64,000 bases of DNA from Williamsia maris (GCF_024171815.1 NZ_JAMTCJ010000002.1:186001-250000), one strand, 5' to 3'; numbered from the stretch's first letter, positions 25,613-34,591 are shown. The notes: generated by a model not told the origin, from the letters alone. Made by a program: numbers and translations.

Positions 25613-26533
25613 CTACACACTTCCGGGCTCGGCATGGCGGATGGCGATGTCGACGAGGTCGCGTGCGGGACCGCGCAGACCACGGTCGCGATCCCACACC
25701 GCACGTAGACGCCGCGGCATCGTGATGCCGTCGATCGGCACCGCGACGAGCGTGCCACGACGCAGGTCGTCGGCCACCGACATCGACGACAGGACCGCCG
25801 GGCTGTCGGAGCTGAGCATGGCCGCCCGCACCGCCGACACCGACGTGAGTTCGAGCATGGGTTCGGCCGGTTCGTAACCCGCAGCGGCGAGGGACTCGGT
25901 GAAGACCACCCGTGTCCCGGACCCGGGCTCGCGTTGCACCAGCGCCGTCCGGGCGAGTTCAGCCGCGGTGACGCTCGCCCGCTGCGCCCACGGATGCCCC
26001 TGCGGCACAACCAGGATGAGCTCATCGGTCGCGACCGCACGCTCCTGAAGGTTGGGGAGGTCGCCGGATCCCTCGACGAAACCGACGTCACACGAGCCGT
26101 CGACGACGCGGGTGATCACGTCGGCGCTGTTCATCGGGCGGACCCGGATCTTCACGTCGGGGCTCGCGCGACGCAGCGCCACCACCCATTCCGGGACGAG
26201 GTACTCGGCGATGGTCATCGACGCCGCGACGGTCAGCTCCGCGTTGCGATGTCCGAGAAGCGAATCGACGCCGACCGAGAGACGCTCGGCCCGTTCGAGC
26301 ACCGCGCCCGCCCACTCGAGGATCAGGACACCCTCCGCGGTGGGCTCGACACCGGACGGGGATCGCCGGAACACCGCGATCCCGATCTCCCGTTCGGCGC
26401 TGTGGACACGAGCGCTCACCGCCTGCTGGCTCATGCCGAGCGCGCGTCCGGCGGCGCTCATGCTGCCGGCCACCGCGACCGCGACAAGGGCGTCGAGGGT
26501 GGCGAGTTCGGGGACGTGCGCGGGTACGGCCAT
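25613..26533 (-). CDS. LysR-family regulator, divergent from the TehA-type exporter
   Basis: A 306-residue transcription factor. The winged helix-turn-helix spans residues 8-70 (LDALVAVAVAGSMSAAGRALGMSQQAVSARVHS), and a periplasmic-binding-like effector domain follows (ELTVAASMTIAEYLVPEWV). I chose ATG 26533 (MAVPAHVPELATLDALVAVA); upstream in-frame sequence shows no similarity. It faces a TehA/SLAC1-type transporter gene across 105 bases, the classic layout for LysR control of a divergent target. A TTGT-N10-ACAA dyad in that gap is the likely binding site. The effector is unknown; sulfite or sulfur status is a guess from the transporter family. Confidence 0.92.
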   Translation of the reverse strand: MAVPAHVPELATLDALVAVAVAGSMSAAGRALGMSQQAVSARVHSAEREIGIAVFRRSPSGVEPTAEGVLILEWAGAVLERAERLSVGVDSLLGHRNAELTVAASMTIAEYLVPEWVVALRRASPDVKIRVRPMNSADVITRVVDGSCDVGFVEGSGDLPNLQERAVATDELILVVPQGHPWAQRASVTAAELARTALVQREPGSGTRVVFTESLAAAGYEPAEPMLELTSVSAVRAAMLSSDSPAVLSSMSVADDLRRGTLVAVPIDGITMPRRLRAVWDRDRGLRGPARDLVDIAIRHAEPGSV

Positions 26534-26566
26534 CACCGCCGACGCTACAGCCGACACCGAGTGGGT

Positions 26567-26592
26567 ACAACCGTTGTTTGTGTCTCCACAAC
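26567..26592. promoter_or_regulatory. Candidate LysR binding site
   Basis: GTTGT (26573-26577) and ACAAC (26588-26592) form a dyad with a 10-base spacer, close to the TN11A LysR box. A further ACAAC at 26567-26571 overlaps as a second half-site. It lies between the divergent LysR and transporter starts. Confidence 0.5.
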
Positions 26593-26638
26593 ATCGAGGC
26601 ATCTACCAGCGGAATCCCGATCCGACGACAGTGAGGAC

Positions 26639-27763
26639 ATGACCACGACAGCGCCGCCCAGCTCGATGTCCATCGAGTCCGTCGACGGCACCCGGTGGGC
26701 CCGTCTCGCACACATCCAGCCCAACTGGTTCACCACCGTGATGGGCACCGGCATAGTCGCGACCGCCGCAGCAACCCTGCCGGCGCACGTGACGGGGCTG
26801 CACACCGTCGCGACGGTCGTCTGGATCCTTGCATCGGTCGCTCTGCTCCTGGTGAGCAGCGCGTTCGCGGCCCACTGGGTACTGCACCGGGACAACGCTC
26901 GCGGCTACCTGAACCACACCGTGGTCTCGCACTTCTACGGCGCGCCCGCGATGGCCGCCCTCACAGTCGGCGCAGGCACCCTCCTCTTCGGCAAGGACCT
27001 GATCGGTCTGGATGCCGCCGTCTGGATCGATGCGGCGCTCTGGACGATCGGAACCGTCATCGGCGTCGTGGCCGTCGGATTCGTGGCCGTTCGCCTGCTG
27101 ACACGCGCCGATCGGGGCGGTGAGGCCCTTCCCGCACGGATGATGTCGGTGGTGGCACCCATGGTGTCCGCATCCACCGGCGCTCTGTTGGTGCCCCACA
27201 TCGCCGGCGCCGACATGCGAACCGCCTTCCTGATGCTCTGCTACGCGATGTTCCTGCTGAGCTTCGTGTTCGGCACTGTCACAGCGTTCTTCGTCTACCG
27301 ACGAATGATCCGCGTGGGCCTGCCCGCCCGCGCCGCGGTTCCCACCGTGTGGATCCCGCTCGGGATGATCGGCCAGTCGATCACCGCAGCAATCACTCTC
27401 GGTACCGCGAGCAGGGGTGAGTTCACCGGATCACACGCATCCGTTGCCACCGATCTGCACACCGCGGGCGTCGCCTACGGGATCTTCGTCGGCATGCTCG
27501 GGGTCGTCGCATTCATCGTGTCGGCCACCGTCACCGCTCGGGCGGCACACTCCGGTCTGCCGTTCTCGCTGACCTGGTGGAGCTTCACCTTCCCCGTCGG
27601 CACCTGCGTCACCGGTGCGACCGCGCTCGGCACCGCCACCGGGGTCGGCGAGATCCACACCACCGCCGTGGTGCTCTACGTCCTGCTGTTCACCGCCTGG
27701 GCGGTCGTCGCGGCCCGCACGGTGGGTGCAGTCCGAAGCGGCGTGCTTCCCGCCGCGGCCTGA
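26639..27763 (+). CDS. TehA/SLAC1-family transporter (sulfite exporter or C4-dicarboxylate type)
   Basis: Integral membrane protein of 374 residues with about ten helices. It opens with HIQPNWFTTVMGTGIVATAA, the hallmark first helix of the voltage-dependent anion channel/TDT family that includes TehA, SSU1 sulfite pumps and malate permeases. HFYGAPAMAALTVG and WIPLGMIGQSITAAI are further family signatures. In related actinobacteria such genes lie near LysR regulators, as here. The start is ATG 26639, overlapping the end of a GTGAGGAC stretch. The transported anion (sulfite, tellurite-related or dicarboxylate) cannot be decided from sequence. Confidence 0.9.
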   Translation: MTTTAPPSSMSIESVDGTRWARLAHIQPNWFTTVMGTGIVATAAATLPAHVTGLHTVATVVWILASVALLLVSSAFAAHWVLHRDNARGYLNHTVVSHFYGAPAMAALTVGAGTLLFGKDLIGLDAAVWIDAALWTIGTVIGVVAVGFVAVRLLTRADRGGEALPARMMSVVAPMVSASTGALLVPHIAGADMRTAFLMLCYAMFLLSFVFGTVTAFFVYRRMIRVGLPARAAVPTVWIPLGMIGQSITAAITLGTASRGEFTGSHASVATDLHTAGVAYGIFVGMLGVVAFIVSATVTARAAHSGLPFSLTWWSFTFPVGTCVTGATALGTATGVGEIHTTAVVLYVLLFTAWAVVAARTVGAVRSGVLPAAA

Positions 27764-27775
27764 CGACGAGCCAGG

Positions 27776-28570
27776 TCAGGGAACGATGGAGTCGACGTAT
27801 CCGCCGTCCACCCGCACCGCGGCACCGGTGGTGGCCGAGGCGAACGGCGAGCTCAGATAGACGACGAGGTTCGCGATCTCCTCCGGTTCGATCAGCCTCT
27901 GCAGCAACGACTGTGGTCGGTGCTTGCGCATGAACTCGCGCTGCGCCTCGTCCCACGGGAGATCCTTGTCGACCAGTTGATAGACGAAGTCCTCGACGCC
28001 ACCGGTGTGCGTCGGGCCGGCGATCACCGAGTTCACCGTGACGCCGGTGCCCGCAGCTTCCTTCGCGTAGCCCCGCGACACCGCCAGCAGCGCGGTCTTC
28101 GACATCCCGTAGTGGATCATCTCCTCGGGGATGACCAGCGCCGAGTCACTGGCGATGTTGGCGATCCGACCGTCGCGCCGCTCCATCATCCCGGGGAGGT
28201 ACAGACGGATGAGTCGGGCCGCGGACAGGACGTTGATCTCGAAGTAGCGGCGCCACTCGTCGTCGGTGATCTCCAGGGCCGGTGTGGCCCCGAAGATCCC
28301 GAGGTTGTTCACCAGGATGTCGACTCCGGGCAGCTGCTCGAACAACGCGTCGGCCGCGTCGGCGTCGCCGAGATCGGCGGGCGCCGCGATCAGTTCGGCG
28401 TCGGGGAGCTCGTCCCGCAGAGTGGCGATGGCCGAGTCGACCGAGTCGCCGCTGCGACCGTTGATCGCCACCCGCGCGCCGGCACGAGCGAGACCGGCGG
28501 CGATGGCCGCTCCGATGCCCTGTGTGGAGCCGGTGACCAGCGCGGTGCGCCCGGACAGATCGATGTGCAT
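27776..28570 (-). CDS. Short-chain dehydrogenase/reductase
   Basis: Classical SDR of 264 residues. The cofactor motif is TGSTQGIGAAIAAGLARAGA, with NGRS at the end of strand 2 suggesting NADP. The structural motif is NNLG. The catalytic triad is visible as Ser in ASDSALVI and Tyr-x-x-x-Lys in YGMSKTALL. The C-terminus LSSPFASATTGAAVRVDGGYVDSIVP is typical of fabG-like enzymes. I chose ATG 28570, with AGGAGA at a good distance. The gene ends 12 bases from the convergent transporter. The substrate is unknown. Confidence 0.92.
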   Translation of the reverse strand: MHIDLSGRTALVTGSTQGIGAAIAAGLARAGARVAINGRSGDSVDSAIATLRDELPDAELIAAPADLGDADAADALFEQLPGVDILVNNLGIFGATPALEITDDEWRRYFEINVLSAARLIRLYLPGMMERRDGRIANIASDSALVIPEEMIHYGMSKTALLAVSRGYAKEAAGTGVTVNSVIAGPTHTGGVEDFVYQLVDKDLPWDEAQREFMRKHRPQSLLQRLIEPEEIANLVVYLSSPFASATTGAAVRVDGGYVDSIVP

Positions 28571-28682
28571 CGCGTTCTCCTGGGATCGACGACGCCGGGA
28601 GACATGCCGGCAGACCCACCCTAGGCGGGCAGTTCTCCGCTTACCCCTGCACCCGGCGGCCGGTTCGCCTACTTTGCGAAGC

Positions 28683-29711
28683 ATGCGCCTTCGCCGGGTT
28701 GTCACGTCCTGCCTGGCCGCCGTCGTCGTGACCGGATCACTCGGTGCGTGCGGCGGCTCCGACACGAACAACGGCGCGGACTCCGCGACGGCATCGTCGG
28801 GCGCGGTGTTCGAGGGCACGTACGCGATGTTCCGGACCACCTCCTCGGTGAATCGGGAACCTCCGACCGGCGCGGACGCCAAGCCGGCGACCTCGACCTG
28901 GGTGGTGCAGTCGCGGTGTGACGACGGGACGTGTGTCGCGGTCGCGCGGTCGACAGCGCCGAACGCCTCCTCCGGCCTCGACCTCGACCGTATGGAGTTC
29001 GTATTCGGCAACGGTTCCTGGTCGCGGGTCGCGGTACCGCCGGAGCGCACGTGCGTCCTGCCCGGTACGACCGCACCGGTCGACGAGCCGTGGGTGGCCA
29101 TGGACAGCACGACGGTGACGCCGCGCTCGGGGTCACCGTCCGGCGGCGCCCCCGCCACCCTGTCCGGTCCGACGAGCTCGATCCAGGGCGGTTCGTGTTC
29201 CCGCGTGAGCGAGGGCACCGTCACGCTCACCCGCAAGGGCGATCTGCCCGCGGGCACGCCGGACCTCGACGCCGTCTCGGTCCCCGACGCCGCGACCACA
29301 GCGGGAAACGGGTTCCGTGGGTCCTATCGACAGAGCACCACGGTCGTGTCGTGGGATCCGCCGTCGCTGATCTCGCGCCCCACGACGCAGACGACCGACA
29401 TCTCGGCCACGTCCACCTGCACACGCGACGGCAAGCAGTGCGTCGTGGTGATGCTCGACAAACCGTCCACACCCGGCCAGACGGTCGTCGCGTACACCGA
29501 CAACGGGTTCACCCAGACCGCCACGCTGCCGGAGCGGCAGTGTCCGGGCAGGCCCGATCGATACCGCCCCACCGTCACGTCTCGAACGACGGTCCCCGAG
29601 GATGCGTCATCGCCGATCGCGAGGATGGACAGCGAGTCCACACTCACCTGGTCGGGAGCGTGCGCCGGCACTGTCCGGTTTGCCTCGACACTCACCCGCA
29701 CCGGCGATTGA
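28683..29711 (+). CDS. Lipoprotein with two similar beta-rich halves, unknown function
   Basis: The 342-residue protein starts MRLRRVVTSCLAAVVVTGSLGAC, a lipoprotein signal with lipobox LGAC. The mature part seems to contain two similar halves: each has a GTY- or GSY-type opening, a Ser/Thr-rich strand, a cysteine pair around SRCDDGTCV or STCTRDGKQCV, and an ending GTVTLTR or GTVRFASTLTR. This suggests an internal duplication of a disulfide-stabilised domain, common in mycobacterial and gordonial surface lipoproteins. I do not recognise a named domain. ATG 28683 gives a complete signal; the gene is divergent from the SDR. Confidence 0.8.
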   Translation: MRLRRVVTSCLAAVVVTGSLGACGGSDTNNGADSATASSGAVFEGTYAMFRTTSSVNREPPTGADAKPATSTWVVQSRCDDGTCVAVARSTAPNASSGLDLDRMEFVFGNGSWSRVAVPPERTCVLPGTTAPVDEPWVAMDSTTVTPRSGSPSGGAPATLSGPTSSIQGGSCSRVSEGTVTLTRKGDLPAGTPDLDAVSVPDAATTAGNGFRGSYRQSTTVVSWDPPSLISRPTTQTTDISATSTCTRDGKQCVVVMLDKPSTPGQTVVAYTDNGFTQTATLPERQCPGRPDRYRPTVTSRTTVPEDASSPIARMDSESTLTWSGACAGTVRFASTLTRTGD

Positions 29712-29809
29712 GGCGCGGGACGCCTGACCCGGCCGGAATATTCGGCTTGCTCACGATGCTGTGGAGAAGCGACACCAGATGACGTCGTCGAACCACAGGA
29801 GCAGGGCAT

Positions 29810-30475
29810 ATGAAGATCGGAATCATCGGAGCAGGTTTCATCGGCGGATCGCTGACGCGGCGCCTGACGGCCGTGGGGCACGAGGTCGCGGTCGCCAACT
29901 CGCGTGACCCCGAGACGCTGGCCGACCTCGCATCGGAGACCGGCGCGACGGCGGTCTGGGCCAAGGACGCGGCCGCCGACGCCGACCTCGTCATCCTCAC
30001 AATCCCCCAGAAGAACGTCCCCGACCTCGCCGACGACCTGTTCGCGGCACGCAAGCCGGGCGCCCCGATCATCGAGACGAACAACTACTACCCGCAGCAG
30101 CGGGACGGCCTCATCGCCGCGATCGAGGACGGGCAGCCCGAGAGCGCCTGGGTCTCCGAGCACATCGGCGCACCGGTCATCAAGGTGTTCAACGGGATCT
30201 ACTGGAAGCACCTGCTGGAGAAGGGTGTCGACGCCGGCACCGACGGCCGGATCGCACTGCCCATCGCCGGTGACGACGTGGACCACAAGAAGATCGTCTC
30301 CGACCTCGTCGATCAGATCGGTTTCGATCCCGTCGACGCCGGGTCGATCACCGATTCATGGCGTCAGCAGCCCGGTACGCCCGTCTACGGCAAGGACTAC
30401 AACGCCGATAAGGTTCGCGCGGCTCTCGCCGAGGCGAGCAACGAGCGCACCGACGAGTGGCGCGCGAAGCCCTGA
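29810..30475 (+). CDS. NADPH-F420 reductase-like / NAD(P)-binding oxidoreductase
   Basis: A 221-residue Rossmann-fold protein of the NADP oxidoreductase, coenzyme F420-dependent superfamily. The dinucleotide motif is KIGIIGAGFIGGSLTRRLTAVGH, with VANSRDPETL after strand 2, where Asn-Ser-Arg suits NADP(H). ILTIPQKNVPDL and IETNNYYPQQRDG follow, and KVFNGIYWKHLLEKG is conserved in the family. Relatives reduce F420 with NADPH or act on small carbonyl substrates. Cofactor F420 is widespread in this order, but no F420 genes are in the window. The ATG follows AGGAGCAGGGCAT. Confidence 0.82.
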   Translation: MKIGIIGAGFIGGSLTRRLTAVGHEVAVANSRDPETLADLASETGATAVWAKDAAADADLVILTIPQKNVPDLADDLFAARKPGAPIIETNNYYPQQRDGLIAAIEDGQPESAWVSEHIGAPVIKVFNGIYWKHLLEKGVDAGTDGRIALPIAGDDVDHKKIVSDLVDQIGFDPVDAGSITDSWRQQPGTPVYGKDYNADKVRAALAEASNERTDEWRAKP

Positions 30476-30484
30476 CCAGGGAGT

Positions 30485-31153
30485 TCATCGGGACGACCAC
30501 CCGCTGTCGTCCCATCCGTCGTCGTCGCCGGCGATGACACGATCGGCGCGCGTGGCCGTCGCCGAGACCAGATCGGCGTTGTGTTGATCGACCTCGGCGA
30601 CCCACGCGCGGGCGTCGTCGGGTGCTTTGCCGAACTCGACGTGCCGCGCGACGAGGCGGTCGGTTCGAGTTCGATCGTCGGTCGTCACGAACCACACGGA
30701 ATCCATCCGGGCGCGCGCCGCACGCCACTCCGGTTCGTCGAGGAGCAGATAGTTGCCCTCGGTGATCACGAGTCGGGCGGTCGGCGGCACCACCAGCGCC
30801 GCGGCCAGCGGCTGTTCGAGTTCGCGCTCGAATCCCGGTGCGTAGAGCGGTGTCTCGGTCTCCTGGCGCGCGCGGGTCAGCAGCGCGGTGTAGCCGGCGG
30901 CGTCGAACGTATCCGGCGCGCCTTTGCGGTCGAGGGTGCCCAGCCGCCGGAGCTGAGCATCGCCCAGGTGGAAGCCGTCCATCGGGACGTGGGCCACCCA
31001 GCCCGGCCCCCGCAGTTCGTCGATGCGGGCGACGAGCGCCTCGACCAGGGTCGTCTTGCCGGCGCCGGGTGCACCCGCGACACCGAGGATCGCGCGTCGG
31101 TGGGTCCCGACCGTCGCGATGGCGTCACGGGCGAGCCGGTCGGCGGAATACAT
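30485..31153 (-). CDS. Nucleoside/pantothenate kinase-like P-loop kinase
   Basis: The 222-residue P-loop phosphotransferase is related to uridine kinase, CoaA and fructose transport-associated kinases. Walker A is GVAGAPGAGKTTLVEAL, the substrate region is HVPMDGFHLGDAQLRRLGTLDRKGAPDTFDA, and EGNYLLLDEPEWRAARARMDSVWFV matches the family's lid-proximal strand. This PMDGFHL/EGNYLLL pattern is the signature of the YggC/FrcK-like nucleoside kinase group. The substrate is unknown. It ends 9 bases from the convergent NAD(P)-binding gene and is divergent from the ATP-grasp gene by 105 bases. No partner genes are evident. Confidence 0.85.
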   Translation of the reverse strand: MYSADRLARDAIATVGTHRRAILGVAGAPGAGKTTLVEALVARIDELRGPGWVAHVPMDGFHLGDAQLRRLGTLDRKGAPDTFDAAGYTALLTRARQETETPLYAPGFERELEQPLAAALVVPPTARLVITEGNYLLLDEPEWRAARARMDSVWFVTTDDRTRTDRLVARHVEFGKAPDDARAWVAEVDQHNADLVSATATRADRVIAGDDDGWDDSGWSSR

Positions 31154-31258
31154 GAACCGAGTTATACCTGCGGTCGGGTGGGCCCCGGGCCGACAAAACG
31201 CCTTCTGTACCGTTGAAAACGATCATCTCCGACCGTTCGACGCGAAGGAAGGATCTTT

Positions 31259-32500
31259 ATGTCGCAGCCCACAAAGCTGCCGAAGAACCCGGACAAGGGC
31301 TACGTCGCCCTGCTGGGTTGGAGTCTCGCCGCGGTGGAAGCCCTCGAGAACTTCGATCGCCGATACCTCGTCGTCGCCCCCGAATGGGCCGAGGAGTACT
31401 GCACCGCGAACGACATCCCGTTCCTGCCGTGGAACTTCGAACGGCTCAACGACCGTTCGTTGGAGATCGCGGAGACGTTGCGCGACAAGGGCGTCGATGT
31501 CGCGATCCCGCTGTACGAGGAAACCGTCGAGTGGGCGGGCGCCATCAACTCGGTACTGCTGGACAACCCGCGGTTGTTCGGACAGGCGATGTTGTTGCGC
31601 GACAAGGCCTTGATGAAGCGGCGCGCCCAGCTGGGCGGCATCCGCGTCGGCATCTTCGAGGAGGCGCACGACCGCGAGGACGTCATCCGGTTCCTGCGGC
31701 GCGTCAACCAGACGCTGCTCAAGCTCGACGGCGATCCGAACGACCCGATCCACCTCAAGGCGTTCGACAAGGCCGGCTGCCTCGGGCACCGCGTCATCCG
31801 CACCCCCGACGAGGTCGACTCCATCCCGGAGGAAGAGTTCCCGGTGCTGATGGAGTCACATCTCGACGGCTGGGAGTTCGCCGTCGAGGCGTGGATCCAC
31901 AACGGAAAGATCAAGTTCCTCAACATCTCCGAGTACGTGACGCTCGGGTACTCGGTGTTCGTCCCGGCGACGCCGGAACTGGAGAAGTACCGTCCGGCGA
32001 TCACCGAGCAGATCGAGAAGCTCATCAAGACCTTCGACATCGAGTTCGGTTTCGTGCATCCCGAGTACTTCGTCACCAGCGACGGCGAGATGTACTTCGG
32101 TGAGGTGGCGTACCGGCCGCCGGGCTTCAAGGTGTTCGAACTCCTCGAGCGCGCCTACGGCTTCAACGCCTACCAGGGGCTCGCGCTGGCCTTCGACCCG
32201 AAGACCACCGAAGAGGAGATCGACGCGTTCTTCCCGCGCGAGGTCGTCGACGCCGCCGGTGTCGCAGGGTGTTTCGGTGTCTACCCGCGTCGCCGCGTGG
32301 TCAGCAACCTCGAGATCCCCGAGGTCACCCTCGACGACGACTACTACGAGACCAACGACCTCGCCCCGCCGCTGGAGGAGACCGTGACCAAGCGGACCGC
32401 CTTCGGGACGCACTGGGGTCTGTTGTACTTCTTCGGTGAGGACCCGTATCGGATGCGGGACCTGCTCAAACAACAGGAAGAACTGGACTTCTACGTGTGA
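31259..32500 (+). CDS. ATP-grasp ligase, overlapped with a papain-like partner
   Basis: ATP-grasp enzyme of 413 residues, a fold that activates a carboxylate as acyl-phosphate and joins it to an amine or thiol. The pre-ATP-grasp domain is GYVALLGWSLAAVEALENFDRRYLVV; ATP-binding strands lie around HLKAFDKAGCLGHRV and FPVLMESHLDGWEFAVEAWI. The metal-binding segment is EMYFGEVAYRPPG instead of the common EVNPRxGG. AAGGAAGG lies upstream of ATG 31259. The TGA stop overlaps the GTG start of the next gene by four bases. It resembles carnosine-synthase or peptide-ligase-like ATP-grasp proteins more than biotin carboxylases. The substrate is unknown. Confidence 0.88.
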   Translation: MSQPTKLPKNPDKGYVALLGWSLAAVEALENFDRRYLVVAPEWAEEYCTANDIPFLPWNFERLNDRSLEIAETLRDKGVDVAIPLYEETVEWAGAINSVLLDNPRLFGQAMLLRDKALMKRRAQLGGIRVGIFEEAHDREDVIRFLRRVNQTLLKLDGDPNDPIHLKAFDKAGCLGHRVIRTPDEVDSIPEEEFPVLMESHLDGWEFAVEAWIHNGKIKFLNISEYVTLGYSVFVPATPELEKYRPAITEQIEKLIKTFDIEFGFVHPEYFVTSDGEMYFGEVAYRPPGFKVFELLERAYGFNAYQGLALAFDPKTTEEEIDAFFPREVVDAAGVAGCFGVYPRRRVVSNLEIPEVTLDDDYYETNDLAPPLEETVTKRTAFGTHWGLLYFFGEDPYRMRDLLKQQEELDFYV

Positions 32501-34584
32501 AGCAGGAACTCGGGAACGACCTGACCGGACCGACGCAGACGATGGATGCCTCCTCGACAGAGGGGGATCCCACGCCTGCGCAGGATCCGGCTCTCACGTC
32601 GCGGCTCGCGCAGCTCGACCATGCGACCGCCGCACTGCGTGACGCGCCGAGCTTCACCAAGAACTCCAAGGTGCGGCGCGTTCTCGACTCCCTGCACCGT
32701 GTGCTGGCACAGAAGGGCGGGTGCGCGGCGATCCGGGAACGCGCGGCCGAACTCGACGGTGCCGGGTTGTTCGAGGGCACCGACTGGTCGCAGCCCGACA
32801 TCCTCGTCCCGGGCTTCGTCGGGCCGAGCCTGCGCAGCGGCCAGAACGACACCGTCGTGCTCGAGGCGACCAGCGAACTGCGGTTGGTGGCCATCGCCGC
32901 CGGCGAGTTCACCCACCCGTCGATCTCCGCGGACGACGCGCGGCGGTTCCTGTCGCAGGTTCTCGCGATGAACCTCGAGGTGTTGTTCACGCCGCCGTCG
33001 GAGTCCGAGCGGGTTCGTCTGGGCCGCACGGCGTATCTGATCCGCGACCTGTTCGCGTACGTGGCCGAGCAGATCGGTTACGACAGCGTCCTCGACGAAC
33101 TCGTCGAGGAGATCTGGCGCATCCTGCGGCAGCGCCCGATCCAGGTCGAGCAGGTGACCTCGATGGTCACCCGCATCGCGATCTACCGCGACGACCCGAG
33201 CGTCGATCTGGGCAACTCCGGTCAGGGCCTCGACCGCCTGATCACCGCCCTGTTCGGGACCACCGACTCCTGTCGCGAGGACCCCGGCGTGGACGTCTAC
33301 CGGTCACGCCTGGAGAACATGGACGCCGGTGCCCTGCAGTTCGAGGCCGGTGGCTTCGCGCGCGCGATGCACGATACCGGGCTGGTCTCGCCGTACCACG
33401 CGACGCTGGTGCGGTTCCTCGTGGAGAACAACTCCTACGGGCTGCCCGAGGCCCTCGGTTTGTCCGAGACCGGCCGGATCTCGTTGCAGCGCTATCCCGA
33501 GCTGGTCCACCGCCTCGTTCTCGAGGCCGTGCATCCCGAGACCGCGCAGTGCCTCTACGGGCTCGCACTGCTGCTCGACCGCGGCATCCTGCACCAGCCG
33601 CCGATCGTGCCGTCGCTGTGGCGTCAGATCGCACTGAAGCTCTCCCCCGCCGTCCGCGAGCGGATGACGTTGGCGTTCGGGCCCTCCCCCGACCCCGCGT
33701 CCCGGCTGCTCGGCGGGCTGCTGTCCATGCTCGGTCAGCCGCTGGGCGTCGGACAGGGTGACAACCCGACCTGCCAGTCGGCGCGGGCGTTGTCGATGTG
33801 GGCCTACAACGACCCGGACTACCTGCTGCAGATGGTGGTCTGGGCGGCGCGCGACGACGAGATCGTCATGCACTTCGAGGGTCAGCCGTTGTCGTCGACC
33901 GACAGTGTCGGCGGTGTCGCGACCAGCGACCCCATCGACCTCGACCCGGTGTCGCTGCTGCTGGTCCCGCACCTCGACCGGATCTACGCCGAGATGGTCC
34001 GGCGGTGTGCCGGACGGCCGGGTGATCCGCATCGCTGGGTCAACCCCGAGTTCCACGGCTGGTGGGCCGCACGCGAATTCCACATCGACGTCGATGTGGA
34101 GACCGGCAACCTGATCGATCTCGACGATTTCCTACGACAGTTCCACGCGTCGTACCACCCGGCGTACAACGGGGATCAGCCGTTGATCCACCCGCAGCCC
34201 GCCGGTGTCGCCGTGACCGACAGCGCAGCCCGCTACGTCGGCTGGCACGCGATCACGATCCTGCGCGTCGCCGCCGACCCCGACGGCGTGATGCGGGTCT
34301 ACTTCTTCAACCCCAACAACGACAGTGGCCAGGACTGGGGCGACGGCGTCGTCGTCGGCACCGCGGGCAACGGCGAACGGGCCGGCGAGGGATCGCTGCC
34401 GTTCGACCAGTTCGCGTCGCGGCTCTACATCTTCCACGCCGACCCGCTGGAGAACGGCGAGCCCGAGAACGTGCCCGCCGAGGACATCGACCGCATCATC
34501 GGGTTCATCGAACGTAGTTGGGGCGCCGACCGGATGCCCGCGGACACCGTCACCGCCGAGGGGTCAGGGGACTCGAACCCCTGA
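32497..34584 (+). CDS. Large unknown protein with papain-like Cys-His-Asn arrangement
   Basis: I do not recognise this 695-residue protein as a named family. Residues 1-400 are mostly helical, with no signal peptide or membrane segment. The C-terminal part has Cys426 in NPTCQSARALSMW, His584 in VGWHAITILRV and Asn605 in VYFFNPNNDSGQDWG, in the order and spacing of papain-fold proteases and transferases, whose last motif is NSWGxxWG. A Gln420-Gly-Asp-Asn precedes the Cys. It starts at GTG 32497, inside the stop of the ATP-grasp gene. The pair could make and cleave, or ligate and transfer, one amide product. The last residues are encoded by a perfect hairpin. Confidence 0.8.
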   Translation: MKQELGNDLTGPTQTMDASSTEGDPTPAQDPALTSRLAQLDHATAALRDAPSFTKNSKVRRVLDSLHRVLAQKGGCAAIRERAAELDGAGLFEGTDWSQPDILVPGFVGPSLRSGQNDTVVLEATSELRLVAIAAGEFTHPSISADDARRFLSQVLAMNLEVLFTPPSESERVRLGRTAYLIRDLFAYVAEQIGYDSVLDELVEEIWRILRQRPIQVEQVTSMVTRIAIYRDDPSVDLGNSGQGLDRLITALFGTTDSCREDPGVDVYRSRLENMDAGALQFEAGGFARAMHDTGLVSPYHATLVRFLVENNSYGLPEALGLSETGRISLQRYPELVHRLVLEAVHPETAQCLYGLALLLDRGILHQPPIVPSLWRQIALKLSPAVRERMTLAFGPSPDPASRLLGGLLSMLGQPLGVGQGDNPTCQSARALSMWAYNDPDYLLQMVVWAARDDEIVMHFEGQPLSSTDSVGGVATSDPIDLDPVSLLLVPHLDRIYAEMVRRCAGRPGDPHRWVNPEFHGWWAAREFHIDVDVETGNLIDLDDFLRQFHASYHPAYNGDQPLIHPQPAGVAVTDSAARYVGWHAITILRVAADPDGVMRVYFFNPNNDSGQDWGDGVVVGTAGNGERAGEGSLPFDQFASRLYIFHADPLENGEPENVPAEDIDRIIGFIERSWGADRMPADTVTAEGSGDSNP

Positions 34585-34588
34585 CCCC
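34560..34588 (+). terminator. Perfect 11-bp hairpin spanning the stop codon
   Basis: GGGGTCAGGGG (34560-34570) and CCCCTGACCCC (34578-34588) form a perfect stem with a 7-nt loop over the end of the 695-residue gene. Read on the minus strand, the tip contains GGTTCGAGTCC, which is a tRNA T-arm consensus, although no tRNA is present here. Confidence 0.65.
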
Positions 34589-34591
34589 GCC

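Noticed and set aside
30485-34584. An anti-phage defence island
   Set aside because: No nuclease, toxin or sensor domains typical of defence systems are seen around the ATP-grasp/papain-like pair; flanking genes are ordinary metabolic ones, so I propose metabolism instead.
34560-34588. A tRNA gene at the end of the 695-residue gene
   Set aside because: Only a T-arm-like hairpin is present; there is no acceptor, D-arm or anticodon arm in the flanking sequence on either strand.
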